DNA from: an uncultured Eubacteriales bacterium
GTDB lineage: Bacteria; Bacillota; Clostridia; Lachnospirales; Lachnospiraceae
Direction of reading: 5' to 3'
Length of the DNA stretch: 19,654 nt
Assembly: GCA_900313765.1 (NCBI GenBank)
Contig: OMSN01000017.1
Location: forward strand, 1 to 19,654
This document shows positions 6,288 to 13,461 of this stretch, one piece after another. The notes below the pieces were generated by a model. It did not search any database, was not told where the DNA came from, and saw only the letters and a program-made list of their open reading frames with translations. The position numbers and the translations under genes were made by a program. Numbering within the stretch: position 1 is the first letter of the stretch; every line of letters starts with the position of its first letter.

Positions 6288-7819
6288 GTTCTGTTTACAT
6301 AGTCCACAAACCGCAGGAACGCTGCCGCGCCTTTCTCATTGCGCTTATAGACCCCCGCGTCCTCCAGAACCTTCGCAAAAACGACGCCGATCTCTTTCTG
6401 AAGGATCCCGTCGATATTATTCTCGTTCAGATCGTCATATCTCGATCTGATATCATCCATCCAGTCTGCATGTTTCTCCAGCGTTTCATCCGCGCGGTAA
6501 TCGCTTCCCTCCAGCACGGCCTTCTTCAGATCCGCCATCTCTTTCTTCAGTCTTGCAGGAAGGATCGCACATCCCATGACCTCGATCAGACCGATGTTTT
6601 CCTTCTTGATGTGATGCAGGGACGCATGCGGATGATAGACGCCAAGCGGATGTTCCTCTGTTGTGATATTGTTTCTCAGCACCAGGTCAAGCTCATAGTT
6701 CTCACCGCGCTTCCTGGCGATTGGCGTGATCGTGTTGTGCTTCTCCTGACCGGTCTGCGCAAATATAAAAGCGTCTTCGTCAGTGTATTCTCTCCATGCC
6801 GTGAGCACTTTGTCTGCAAGATCGACAATTCTCGATATGTCCGGAGAGCTGAGACGGATGACAGACATCGGCCATTTCACGATGCCCGCCTGCACATCTT
6901 CATAACCAGCGAATTCCAGTTTCCTCTCCACCTCCGCTTTCGCCATCGCGAATTCATAGTGTCCGCCCTGGAAATGCTCATGGGCAAGGATACTTCCCCC
7001 GACGATCGGAAGGTCCGCATTGGAACCGACAAAATAGTGCGGGAACTGGGACACAAAATCAAACAGCTTGCGGAATGCGCTCCTGTCAATGATCATCGGA
7101 ACATGCCGGCTGTTGAACACGATACAGTGTTCATTGTAATAGACATAGGGGGAATACTGCAGGCACCAAGGTTGCCCATCGATCGTGATCGGGATCACGC
7201 GGTGGTTTTCCCTGGCCGGATGGTCCACCCTGCCGGCGTATCCTACATTTTCATAGCACAGCTGGCACTTCGGATACGCAGTCTGCCCCGCAAACTTAGC
7301 CGCGGCGATCGCCCTCGGATCCTTCTCAGGCTTGCTCAGGTTGATGGTGATGTCCAGATCTCCGTACTGCGTCGGAGCCAGCCAGCGCATATCCTTCGCG
7401 ATCCGGTCGCGGCGGATATAATTGGTATCCTGGCTGAACTTATAGTACCATTCTGTAGCAGCACAGGGTCCACCCTCTTCCAGCATCTTCCGGAACACGG
7501 ATGTGACATACGACGGTCTGGGCGTAAGGGCACCCATCAGCTTCGTGTCAAACAGATCCCTGTACGTAATGCTTTCGGGCGGGATCATTCCCTGGTCAGC
7601 CGCGTAGCTGCATAACTCATCCAGGATCCCGGGAAGTTCTCCCGTCATATCCCTGTCCTTCGGATCAAATGAAAGAACTGCTTCCACAGCCTCTTCCTCC
7701 AGCGAATCGATCTGAAGGATCTCCAGAAGATGATTGACACTGTATACCGCATCTTCCTTTTCGATCAAACCTGTTGAAAGGGCATACTGTACCAGCCTGA
7801 TGATTGCGTTCTGTACCAT
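6284..7819 (-). CDS. galT: UDP-glucose--hexose-1-phosphate uridylyltransferase, class II
   Basis: This Leloir-pathway enzyme transfers UMP between UDP-glucose and galactose-1-phosphate. The 511 residues and the sequence type fit the Firmicute class II GalT, which is distinct from the roughly 350-residue E. coli form. Recognisable segments are the N-terminal helix pattern AIIRLVQYALSTGLI (5-19), TPRPSYV (99-105), CQLCYEN (185-191), and the active-site region GSILAHEHFQGG (275-286) with H280-x-H282-x-Q284. An ATG 11 codons further upstream (7852) is in frame but poorly served by a ribosome-binding site. GGAGG at 7829-7825, 5 nt before the ATG at 7819, favours the shorter form. No galK or galE is next to it, so it is either expressed alone or read through into proS. 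The leader contains a strong hairpin (7858-7893). Confidence 0.93.
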   Translation of the reverse strand: MVQNAIIRLVQYALSTGLIEKEDAVYSVNHLLEILQIDSLEEEAVEAVLSFDPKDRDMTGELPGILDELCSYAADQGMIPPESITYRDLFDTKLMGALTPRPSYVTSVFRKMLEEGGPCAATEWYYKFSQDTNYIRRDRIAKDMRWLAPTQYGDLDITINLSKPEKDPRAIAAAKFAGQTAYPKCQLCYENVGYAGRVDHPARENHRVIPITIDGQPWCLQYSPYVYYNEHCIVFNSRHVPMIIDRSAFRKLFDFVSQFPHYFVGSNADLPIVGGSILAHEHFQGGHYEFAMAKAEVERKLEFAGYEDVQAGIVKWPMSVIRLSSPDISRIVDLADKVLTAWREYTDEDAFIFAQTGQEKHNTITPIARKRGENYELDLVLRNNITTEEHPLGVYHPHASLHHIKKENIGLIEVMGCAILPARLKKEMADLKKAVLEGSDYRADETLEKHADWMDDIRSRYDDLNENNIDGILQKEIGVVFAKVLEDAGVYKRNEKGAAAFLRFVDYVNRT

Positions 7820-7857
7820 ATCTGCCTCCGATAATCTGTACTGCATAGCCATGTCTG

Positions 7858-7893
7858 GTCTGCTTCCGGCATACCCGGGGCCGGAATACAGAC
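7858..7893 (-). promoter_or_regulatory. Hairpin in the galT leader
   Basis: TTCCGGC (7864-7870) and GCCGGAA (7880-7886) form a 7-bp stem extended by GTCTG (7858-7862) and CAGAC (7889-7893) across a small asymmetric internal loop. No T-tract follows on either strand. It would lie at the 5' end of a transcript starting near 7897 and could stabilise the mRNA or act as a binding site for a regulator. Confidence 0.4.
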
Positions 7894-7903
7894 TGTTCTA
7901 GAC

Positions 7904-7933
7904 AGCATATCACGATGCCGCCGCATCCCGCAA
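7904..7933 (-). promoter_or_regulatory. Possible weak promoter for galT
   Basis: On the minus strand, TTGCGG (7933-7928) and TATGCT (7909-7904) are separated by 18 bp. Both boxes deviate from consensus. It is proposed mainly because no better site is seen between galT and the divergent DUF402 gene. Confidence 0.35.
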
Positions 7934-7997
7934 GACATATAGCATGCACACGATCGATACCGCCCGAAAAATGTTCGTTCTTTTCCATTTTCCCGCA

Positions 7998-8026
7998 TTT
8001 ACAAATACTTTCGGTTATCCTACAAT
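7998..8026 (+). promoter_or_regulatory. Promoter for the DUF402/CoA-transferase pair
   Basis: TTTACA (7998-8003) and TACAAT (8021-8026) are spaced by 17 bp. The predicted start near 8033 leaves about 60 nt before the ATG at 8096. It also makes the in-frame ATG at 8042 unlikely as a start, since that would leave almost no leader. Confidence 0.7.
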
Positions 8027-8095
8027 AGAAGCATCTTTTTTATGATCCTGCATCTGAGTGACATCCCGGTCCTACAGCAAAGGAAGTACACGCCA

Positions 8096-8599
8096 ATGGA
8101 AGGATTAAAGTTATACCGCAAGCGTATTATTCCCGAAGAGTGTGTGTTTCTGAAGGATGACATTCTCCTTCAGAGAGATAACGATGTGATCATCACAAAA
8201 TGGAATACACTTCGTCCCAAGAAGACCCTCTCTCACGGTTATTCCTGCTATTTTCTTGAGCGCGGCTTTAAGGTCAGTAAATTCTATGACCACGAAGATC
8301 AGCTGATCAGCTGGTACTGCGACATCATTCAGACTGAAAAGACGCTCGAAGACGGCGTTGACACCTATGTATTCACGGATCTTCTCGCAGACGTCGTCGT
8401 CTATCCAGACGGGCGGGTCCGCGTTGTTGATCTGGACGAGCTTGCCGACGCACAGAGAGACCGCAAGATCACGCCGGAGCAGCTGCAGGCTGCGCTGCGT
8501 CATCTCGACCGTCTTCTTACAATCATCTACAAGGGAGCTTTTGATTCCCTGCAGAAATATATCAATCAGGCAGAGGAAGCAGACCGCGGGCTCAGGTGA
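8096..8599 (+). CDS. DUF402 (FAU-1-like/YgaC-like) protein
   Basis: The protein has 167 residues. The central part FLERGFKVSKFYDHEDQLISWYCDI and the following YVFTDLLADVVVYPDGRVRVVDLDEL show the DUF402 pattern of conserved Tyr/Asp residues (FYD, WYCD, DLLADV, PDG, DxDEL). Some members of this family in Gram-positive bacteria are nucleoside di/triphosphatases, in which the conserved aspartates bind divalent metal. Family membership is well supported; the biochemical role here is an inference. The ATG at 8096 is preferred over the in-frame ATG at 8042 because AAGGAAG lies about 9 nt upstream and because of the promoter position. The CoA-transferase gene follows after 53 bp on the same strand, probably as an operon, but no functional link between the two is evident. 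Confidence 0.8.
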   Translation: MEGLKLYRKRIIPEECVFLKDDILLQRDNDVIITKWNTLRPKKTLSHGYSCYFLERGFKVSKFYDHEDQLISWYCDIIQTEKTLEDGVDTYVFTDLLADVVVYPDGRVRVVDLDELADAQRDRKITPEQLQAALRHLDRLLTIIYKGAFDSLQKYINQAEEADRGLR

Positions 8600-8652
8600 G
8601 CTGGCGGTCTTATTCATTTGATAATAAACCAGTTCTGACAAGGAAGAAGATC

Positions 8653-9987
8653 ATGAATGTTTATGATGAATACCGTTCCAAACTGACCACTCCCGATGAA
8701 GCAGTCCGGCTGGTCAAAAGCGGCGACTGGGTCGACTATACATCCAACCTGGGTTTTCCTCCCCTGCTGGATGCGGCACTTGCCAGAAGACGGGATGAGC
8801 TTACGGATGTGAAGATCCGCGGCAATCTGGGCTTTGGCCCCGTCATGGCCGCCGAATGTGATCCTTCCAGAGAACATTTCATCTACAACAGCTGGCATTT
8901 CTCTGCGTATGAGCGCTCGCTGTGCGACCGCGGCCTGTGCAATTTCATCCCGATGATCTTCCGTCAGGTCGTTGAATACTACAAGCATTTCCTGACTGTC
9001 AATGTCGCCATGATGAGCGTAACGCCCATGGACGAGCACGGTTATTTCAACCTGTCCTGCGCCACCGGAGTCGCCCGGGGAATCCTGGAGAAGGCAGACC
9101 TGGTGATCGTTGAGGTAAATGAAAACCTTCCGCGCATTCTCGGCGGTTTTGATGAAGTCATCCATGTATCTGAGGTAGACCGGATCGTGGAAGGGGAACA
9201 CGGACCGCTGTTTGAACTTCCCGCCGGCACCCCTTCCAGTGAAGACACGCTCATTGCCGACCACATCATTCCGTTTATTCCCTCCGGAGCCACGCTCCAG
9301 CTCGGAATCGGAAACATGCCAAATATCATAGGCAAGCGTCTGGCCGAATCCGATCTGAAAGACCTGAGCATGCACACCGAGCTGTGCGGCGACGCCTACT
9401 ATGAACTGCACAAAGCCGGCAAGCTCACCAACCGGATGGTGCAGATGCACCGCGGGAAAGGCGCCACGGGCATGGTGTTCGGATCAAAAGAACTGTATAA
9501 ATGGGTGGACAACAATCCCGGTATCATGGCCTGTCCCCTCAGTTACATCAACGATCCCTACATCATCGGACAGATCGACAATATGATCTCCATCAATAAC
9601 TGCATAGCAGTGGACCTGTACGGACAGGTCTGCGCAGAGAGTGTCGGACAGCGGCAGATCAGCGGAACCGGCGGGCAGCTGGATTTCCTGACGGGAGCAT
9701 CCATCTCCCGGGGCGGCAAGTCCTTTATCTGCCTGACCTCCTCCTTTGTGGACCGCAACGGAAACCGCACATCCAACATCGTCCCTCATTTCTCCGGGGA
9801 CATTATCACCGATCCGAGAAGCCAGGCTTATTATATCGTCACCGAATACGGCGTAGTGAATCTGGTCGGTCTCACCACATGGGAACGCGCGGAGAAACTG
9901 ATCTCCATCGCCCACCCGCTGTTCAGGGACGAACTGATCCGGGAGGCGGAGAAGCAGAATATCTGGGTGAGATCCAACAAGCGATAA
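8653..9987 (+). CDS. Acetyl-CoA hydrolase/transferase family CoA-transferase (4-hydroxybutyrate/butyryl-CoA type)
   Basis: This 444-residue cytoplasmic enzyme is predicted to move CoA between acyl-CoA and a carboxylic acid, commonly acetate. Landmarks are DEAVRLVKSGDWVDY near the N-terminus, VIVEVNENLPR (151-161), LQLGIGNMPN (215-224), the proposed catalytic glutamate in HTEL (E243), and the glycine-rich GTGGQLDF (338-345) that contacts the CoA thioester. The C-terminus (VTEYGVVNL, SIAHPLFRDELI, ending in WVRSNKR) closely resembles butyryl-CoA:acetate CoA-transferases of gut butyrate producers and 4-hydroxybutyrate CoA-transferases. The regions between these motifs differ from those I recall for the butyrate enzymes, so the acyl substrate is left open. 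The start ATG has AAGGAAG 5-8 nt upstream. Frames further upstream overlap the DUF402 gene and are rejected. A strong hairpin terminator follows. Confidence 0.9.
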   Translation: MNVYDEYRSKLTTPDEAVRLVKSGDWVDYTSNLGFPPLLDAALARRRDELTDVKIRGNLGFGPVMAAECDPSREHFIYNSWHFSAYERSLCDRGLCNFIPMIFRQVVEYYKHFLTVNVAMMSVTPMDEHGYFNLSCATGVARGILEKADLVIVEVNENLPRILGGFDEVIHVSEVDRIVEGEHGPLFELPAGTPSSEDTLIADHIIPFIPSGATLQLGIGNMPNIIGKRLAESDLKDLSMHTELCGDAYYELHKAGKLTNRMVQMHRGKGATGMVFGSKELYKWVDNNPGIMACPLSYINDPYIIGQIDNMISINNCIAVDLYGQVCAESVGQRQISGTGGQLDFLTGASISRGGKSFICLTSSFVDRNGNRTSNIVPHFSGDIITDPRSQAYYIVTEYGVVNLVGLTTWERAEKLISIAHPLFRDELIREAEKQNIWVRSNKR

Positions 9988-9995
9988 ACACTGAA

Positions 9996-10027
9996 GAAGG
10001 CGGTGCACCATACAGTGCACCGCCTTC
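9996..10027. terminator. Bidirectional hairpin terminator between convergent genes
   Basis: A perfect 13-bp stem, GAAGGCGGTGCAC (9996-10008) and GTGCACCGCCTTC (10015-10027), has the loop CATACA. It starts 8 bp after the CoA-transferase stop and lies 14 bp beyond the end of the converging glycosyltransferase gene. T-tracts are poor on both sides, but position and stem strength support termination for both genes. Confidence 0.75.
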
Positions 10028-10041
10028 GTGATAATCAATTG

Positions 10042-11235
10042 TCATGCATGGTCAGGTCTGTCCGGTACCTGATCCGGCTGCCGGGAAGTCTCTTCCTCCT
10101 GGGCATGCTTCTGTGCGATTCTCTTCTGCTCCTCCAGTTCCGGAGCTTCCTTCTTCTGATCATCCTTGAAGATGTATTTATGCTGAAGCTTATAACTGAT
10201 GAAGAACAGCGTCATATCAACCAGCACCTTGAACCCGACCGCGCTTCCGCCAAACAGCGCTTTCATCGCACTGACTGCAAACGCAGAACACAGGCATTGT
10301 GCCGCTGAAAGAATCATGAATGCTCCTGCACTCTTGGTAGTGCCCTGCGCCGAATCGGACTTGAAATGGAACACAAAGTGCTTGGTCAGCAGATAGTTTG
10401 CCGACGCGGAGATCAGTCTTGCACAGATCGTACCATAGATGATCCCGAGCGGATTGCCGCGGAATGTGATCCCGGTAAAAATACTGAACATGATGACGTC
10501 CAGTATGGAGGCACTGACCGAAGTGATCGAATACAGGATAAACTTCTTGAAGATCGTGTACAGGATACGAATCGTATCCGCCACTTTCCGGAAGGTCCGC
10601 TCCACGCCCTCCTCATACTGCACATATTCGATCGGCACCTGCAGGAATCCGATCTTTTCAAAGGACATGGTCAGGGAAGTTACATAGGCGAACCCGTCTC
10701 CCTCAATATCCAGGCACTGGCGGATCCTGAGATCCGGAATACCGAACACACCGGACAGCGGATCGTTCAGGTGCACACCCATGAGCATGTGGTACAGGAG
10801 CTTCATGATCCCGCCCATGCGGTAATCATAGTCACCTACCAGTTTTCCGTTCAGATCCCGGGTGCCGACCACCAGAGCAAAGGAACCCATCGCCTGTTCG
10901 TTATGCAGGGACGAAGCGATCTTCACCGCATCTTCCGGGTAGATCTGGCGGTCCGCATTCAGTGTGATGACACCGTCGGACGCTCCCTGGAAATGTTCCA
11001 GATAATATTGAAATCCGGTGCGCAGGGACGCTCCCTGTCCCCGATTCGACTCATGGTCGATCACGACCGCACCGAGACGTTTCAGTTTCATGAAAACAGG
11101 CAGCTTGTCCGTGCGGCTCCCGTCGTTGACCACCACGATCCTGGAGAACCCGCAATCCACAAGACTGCCGACATACTGAACGAGTGACGCAGGCGGATTC
11201 AGCGCAGGAATTATGACCACAGCATTGGATCCCAT
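10042..11235 (-). CDS. GT2 glycosyltransferase fused to GtrA-like membrane domain
   Basis: This 397-residue, two-domain protein is anchored in the cytoplasmic membrane. Residues 1-215 form a family 2 (DPM1-like) glycosyltransferase with VVIIPALNP, VVNDGS (35-40), NRGQGASLRTGF (64-75) and NDPLSGVFG (157-165). Residues 232-357 form a GtrA-like domain with about four hydrophobic segments. The tail is hydrophilic, rich in Glu, Gln and Lys. Such fusions make or use polyprenyl-phosphate sugars for cell-surface glycan assembly, which is the likely role here. The usual DADGQ metal-binding motif reads NADRQ (93-97), so the first acidic residue of the DxD is replaced by Asn. The start has a strong AAAGGAGG 8 nt upstream. 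The promoter at 11277-11305 serves it, and the hairpin at 9996-10027 ends it. Confidence 0.9.
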   Translation of the reverse strand: MGSNAVVIIPALNPPASLVQYVGSLVDCGFSRIVVVNDGSRTDKLPVFMKLKRLGAVVIDHESNRGQGASLRTGFQYYLEHFQGASDGVITLNADRQIYPEDAVKIASSLHNEQAMGSFALVVGTRDLNGKLVGDYDYRMGGIMKLLYHMLMGVHLNDPLSGVFGIPDLRIRQCLDIEGDGFAYVTSLTMSFEKIGFLQVPIEYVQYEEGVERTFRKVADTIRILYTIFKKFILYSITSVSASILDVIMFSIFTGITFRGNPLGIIYGTICARLISASANYLLTKHFVFHFKSDSAQGTTKSAGAFMILSAAQCLCSAFAVSAMKALFGGSAVGFKVLVDMTLFFISYKLQHKYIFKDDQKKEAPELEEQKRIAQKHAQEEETSRQPDQVPDRPDHA

Positions 11236-11276
11236 AGCTTCTTCCTCCTTTCATCAACCCTTCTTATAGTTACTTT

Positions 11277-11305
11277 ACTATAGCAAAAACCACATAGGCT
11301 GTCAA
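11277..11305 (-). promoter_or_regulatory. Promoter for the GT2-GtrA gene
   Basis: On the minus strand, a perfect TTGACA (11305-11300) is followed after 17 bp by TATAGT (11282-11277). The first bases of the -35 box are the last bases of the glyA terminator T-tract, so one gene's terminator runs directly into the next gene's promoter. Confidence 0.85.
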
Positions 11306-11340
11306 AAAAGTACAGCGGCCGGAGACGGTCCGCTGTACTT
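11304..11340 (-). terminator. Intrinsic terminator of glyA
   Basis: On the minus strand, AAGTACAGCGG and CCGCTGTACTT form an 11-bp stem, extended by CCG/CGG pairs below a small TCTC loop with one bulged base, and then a run of T. It begins 22 bp after the glyA stop codon. Confidence 0.9.
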
Positions 11341-11362
11341 CTGTAATCCGAATTGTCCTGAA

Positions 11363-12601
11363 TCAGACGAGAGGATATTTATCTACGATTCCCTGGATAA
11401 TCTGCCTGCAGGCATCCGCCTTCGCGTCGCCTTCCTTGATCACGGAAGCAATCACTTCTGCTACCTGATCGAAGTCATCTTCCTTCAGGCCGCGGGTCGT
11501 TGCCGCCGGGGTCCCGAGGCGAAGTCCGCTGGTGACCATCGGACTCTGCGGATCTCTGGGCACTGTGTTCTTGTTGGCAGTGATGCCGACAGCATCCAGA
11601 TCTTCCTCAACCTGCGCACCGGTCTTGCCAACAGATCTCAGATCGACGAGCATCAGATGATTGTCCGTCCCTCCGGATACCAGATCGATCCCTCTCTTCA
11701 GCAGCCCGTCTGCAAGAGCCGCTGCATTCTTCACGATCTGCTCACAGTACTGAGTGAACTCCGGCTGCATCGCTTCTTTGAAGCAGACAGCCTTGGCTGC
11801 GATCACATGCTCAAGAGGCCCGCCCTGGATTCCGGGGAATACGCCTCTGTTCAGTTTGTGTTCCTTGCCGAATTCCGCTGACGAGAGGATCATGCCTCCA
11901 CGCGGTCCGCGCAGGGTCTTGTGCGTAGTCGTTGTCACAACATGCGCATACGGGAACGGGCTGGGATGTACACCTGTTGCAACCAGTCCTGCGATATGAG
12001 CGATATCTGCCAGCAGATAAGCGCCGACCTCATCCGCGATCTCCCTGAATCTCTTAAAATCGATGGTCCTCGGATAAGCACTTGCTCCGCAGATGATCAG
12101 TTTCGGTCTGCATTCCTTGGCAATGCGCTCAACCTCATCATAATCGATCACGCCTGCGTCAGATACTCCATAGGGAACCATGTGGAAATAGGATCCGGAG
12201 AAATTAGCAGGGCTTCCGTGAGAAAGATGTCCTCCTTCTGAAAGATTCATACCCATGAACGTGTCGCCGGGCTGAAGAAGTGCGAACTCAACTGCCATAT
12301 TCGCCTGTGCACCGGAGTGAGGCTGCACATTCGCCCATGTGCATCCAAACAGTTCCTTGGCCCTGTCACGCGCAATGTTTTCGATCTCATCGACAACACT
12401 GCATCCACCGTAGAAACGACGCTTCGGAAGGCCTTCCGCGTATTTGTTTGTAAGCGGGCTTCCCATCGCCTCCAGAACAGCATGCGAAACCCAGTTCTCA
12501 GAAGCGATCAGCTCAATATGGCTGTTCTGCCTTGTGACCTCAGCTTCGATCAGTTCAGCGATCTGCGGATCTTCCAGTCTGACATCTTCAATTGAATACA
12601 T
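11363..12601 (-). CDS. glyA: Serine hydroxymethyltransferase
   Basis: This PLP enzyme of the cytoplasm interconverts serine and glycine, supplying 5,10-methylene-tetrahydrofolate. The 412-residue length is typical. Landmarks are [10 protein letters not shown] (30-39, with the conserved E-N), NKYAEG (52-57), RRFYGGC (61-67), the SGAQAN segment (96-101), GGHLSHGSP (123-131), and the PLP-lysine segment [14 protein letters not shown] (223-236, K228). A longer in-frame start at 12679 is rejected because it falls inside the promoter -35 box. The chosen ATG at 12601 has AAAGGAG 11 nt upstream, a slightly long spacing. The leader is only about 45 nt and holds no recognisable riboswitch. It is transcribed alone from 12651-12679 and stopped by the terminator at 11304-11340, although readthrough from the CPBP gene upstream is possible. 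Confidence 0.97.
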   Translation of the reverse strand: MYSIEDVRLEDPQIAELIEAEVTRQNSHIELIASENWVSHAVLEAMGSPLTNKYAEGLPKRRFYGGCSVVDEIENIARDRAKELFGCTWANVQPHSGAQANMAVEFALLQPGDTFMGMNLSEGGHLSHGSPANFSGSYFHMVPYGVSDAGVIDYDEVERIAKECRPKLIICGASAYPRTIDFKRFREIADEVGAYLLADIAHIAGLVATGVHPSPFPYAHVVTTTTHKTLRGPRGGMILSSAEFGKEHKLNRGVFPGIQGGPLEHVIAAKAVCFKEAMQPEFTQYCEQIVKNAAALADGLLKRGIDLVSGGTDNHLMLVDLRSVGKTGAQVEEDLDAVGITANKNTVPRDPQSPMVTSGLRLGTPAATTRGLKEDDFDQVAEVIASVIKEGDAKADACRQIIQGIVDKYPLV

Positions 12602-12650
12602 ATAAAATGAATCTCCTTTATTGCTGGTTAACATGTGTAAGACCTCAGCA

Positions 12651-12679
12651 ATAATAGCGGAGGGAGAGTGAAAAGTCAA
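12651..12679 (-). promoter_or_regulatory. Promoter for glyA
   Basis: On the minus strand, TTGACT (12679-12674) and TATTAT (12656-12651) are separated by 17 bp. The predicted start near 12644 gives a leader of about 43 nt. The promoter lies 28 bp downstream of the CPBP stop codon. Confidence 0.8.
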
Positions 12680-12707
12680 TCCGGGATATGGAAAGAATAT
12701 GCATTTA

Positions 12708-13145
12708 TTATGTAATAACAGCCCTTACAACGATCGCTGTCAGATTCGCGCCGCAGTGGCAGCAGACGGGGCTGGCCAGCGATCCATCCCTTCGAAGAAG
12801 GTACTGAAACAGCAGCCCCATGGGAAATGCATAGAGCATCTGCAGGATATTTCCATGCCACAACGCAAACAGCGCTGAGGTGATCAGGACGCTGATCCTG
12901 TCCGGCAGGACTCTTCTGAGCAATCCGAACAGGAGGCCTCTGAACAGAACTTCTTCGAGAATCGGGCTGCCGATGCCATAGAGTGCGATCTGTGCAGGCA
13001 GACGTACAGCAAACATAGCCTCCTGCCCCTGGTTTGGAAAGACCCTGTCCAGATGCAGCAGTCCTGTGACAGCCCCCCATGCCAGAGACAGAACTGCCCC
13101 CAGCAGGAATACCTGTATACACTTTACCAGCCCTGTTCGATTCAT
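12708..13145 (-). CDS. Short CPBP-family intramembrane metalloprotease (CAAX protease-like)
   Basis: This 145-residue membrane protein has about four hydrophobic segments. It carries the three CPBP/Abi signature motifs: EEVLFRG (E-E-x-x-x-R), FALWHG (F-x-x-x-H) and HCGAN (H-x-x-x-N). CPBP proteins are glutamate-type intramembrane proteases; bacterial roles range from bacteriocin self-immunity to processing of membrane proteins. It is shorter than most family members (often 200-300 residues), but all catalytic motifs are present. A GTG three codons upstream is in frame; GGGAG at 8 nt favours the ATG at 13145. It lies 46 bp beyond the end of the -1-frame tail of the Ig-like gene, which suggests cotranscription with the kinase module. 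No terminator separates it from the glyA promoter. Confidence 0.82.
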   Translation of the reverse strand: MNRTGLVKCIQVFLLGAVLSLAWGAVTGLLHLDRVFPNQGQEAMFAVRLPAQIALYGIGSPILEEVLFRGLLFGLLRRVLPDRISVLITSALFALWHGNILQMLYAFPMGLLFQYLLRRDGSLASPVCCHCGANLTAIVVRAVIT

Positions 13146-13191
13146 GATCCGCACTCCCGCTCAGACACGGAAACTGTCCGCTGAGAGCATC

Positions 13192-13461
13192 TTACCCGTC
13201 TGTCCCTGTCCGGTCAACCGGTTTTCCTCTTCTCCTTCGGTCAGTACAGTCTCTGCTGTACTGCATGAACAGGTACAGAAGCGGCATTATAAGCAAAACA
13301 GCTGATGCCCTGAGGAGATTCCGGAAATGCTTCCTCTGCAGATCTGCGGCACGGACGACAGATCCGCCCTCTTTCAGGCTGCCCGCGCCTTCTGAGTACT
13401 GCCGGCTGATGCTTTTCAGGTTCTCTTTCAGGTGGTCATCCGGATTGTATATCAGGCGGCC
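13192..13461 (-). pseudogene. -1-frame C-terminal extension of the Ig-like protein (transmembrane anchor and basic tail)
   Basis: Beyond the stop of the Ig-like gene, the -1 frame stays open for 89 codons from 13461 to a TAA at 13194-13192. It reads as GRLIYNPDDHLKENLK, a hydrophilic stretch, then a hydrophobic helix NLLRASAVLLIMPLLYLFM followed by the basic QYSRDCTDRRRRGK. This is what a type I membrane anchor with a cytoplasmic tail should look like, and the upstream protein otherwise lacks one. The same frame is open back to a stop near 13613, so a frame change could lie anywhere in the roughly 160-bp overlap; the G6/GGGAAAG site is the most suggestive position. It has no start codon with a ribosome-binding site of its own. 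It is either the product of -1 frameshifting or the displaced end of an indel-broken gene. Confidence 0.7.

Noticed and set aside
8042..8095. Upstream ATG (8042) for the DUF402 gene
   Set aside because: It would sit within about 10 nt of the predicted transcription start and has no ribosome-binding site; the ATG at 8096 has AAGGAAG.
12602..12679. Longer glyA start at 12679
   Set aside because: The ATG coincides with the -35 box TTGACT, and the extra 26 residues are not part of serine hydroxymethyltransferase.
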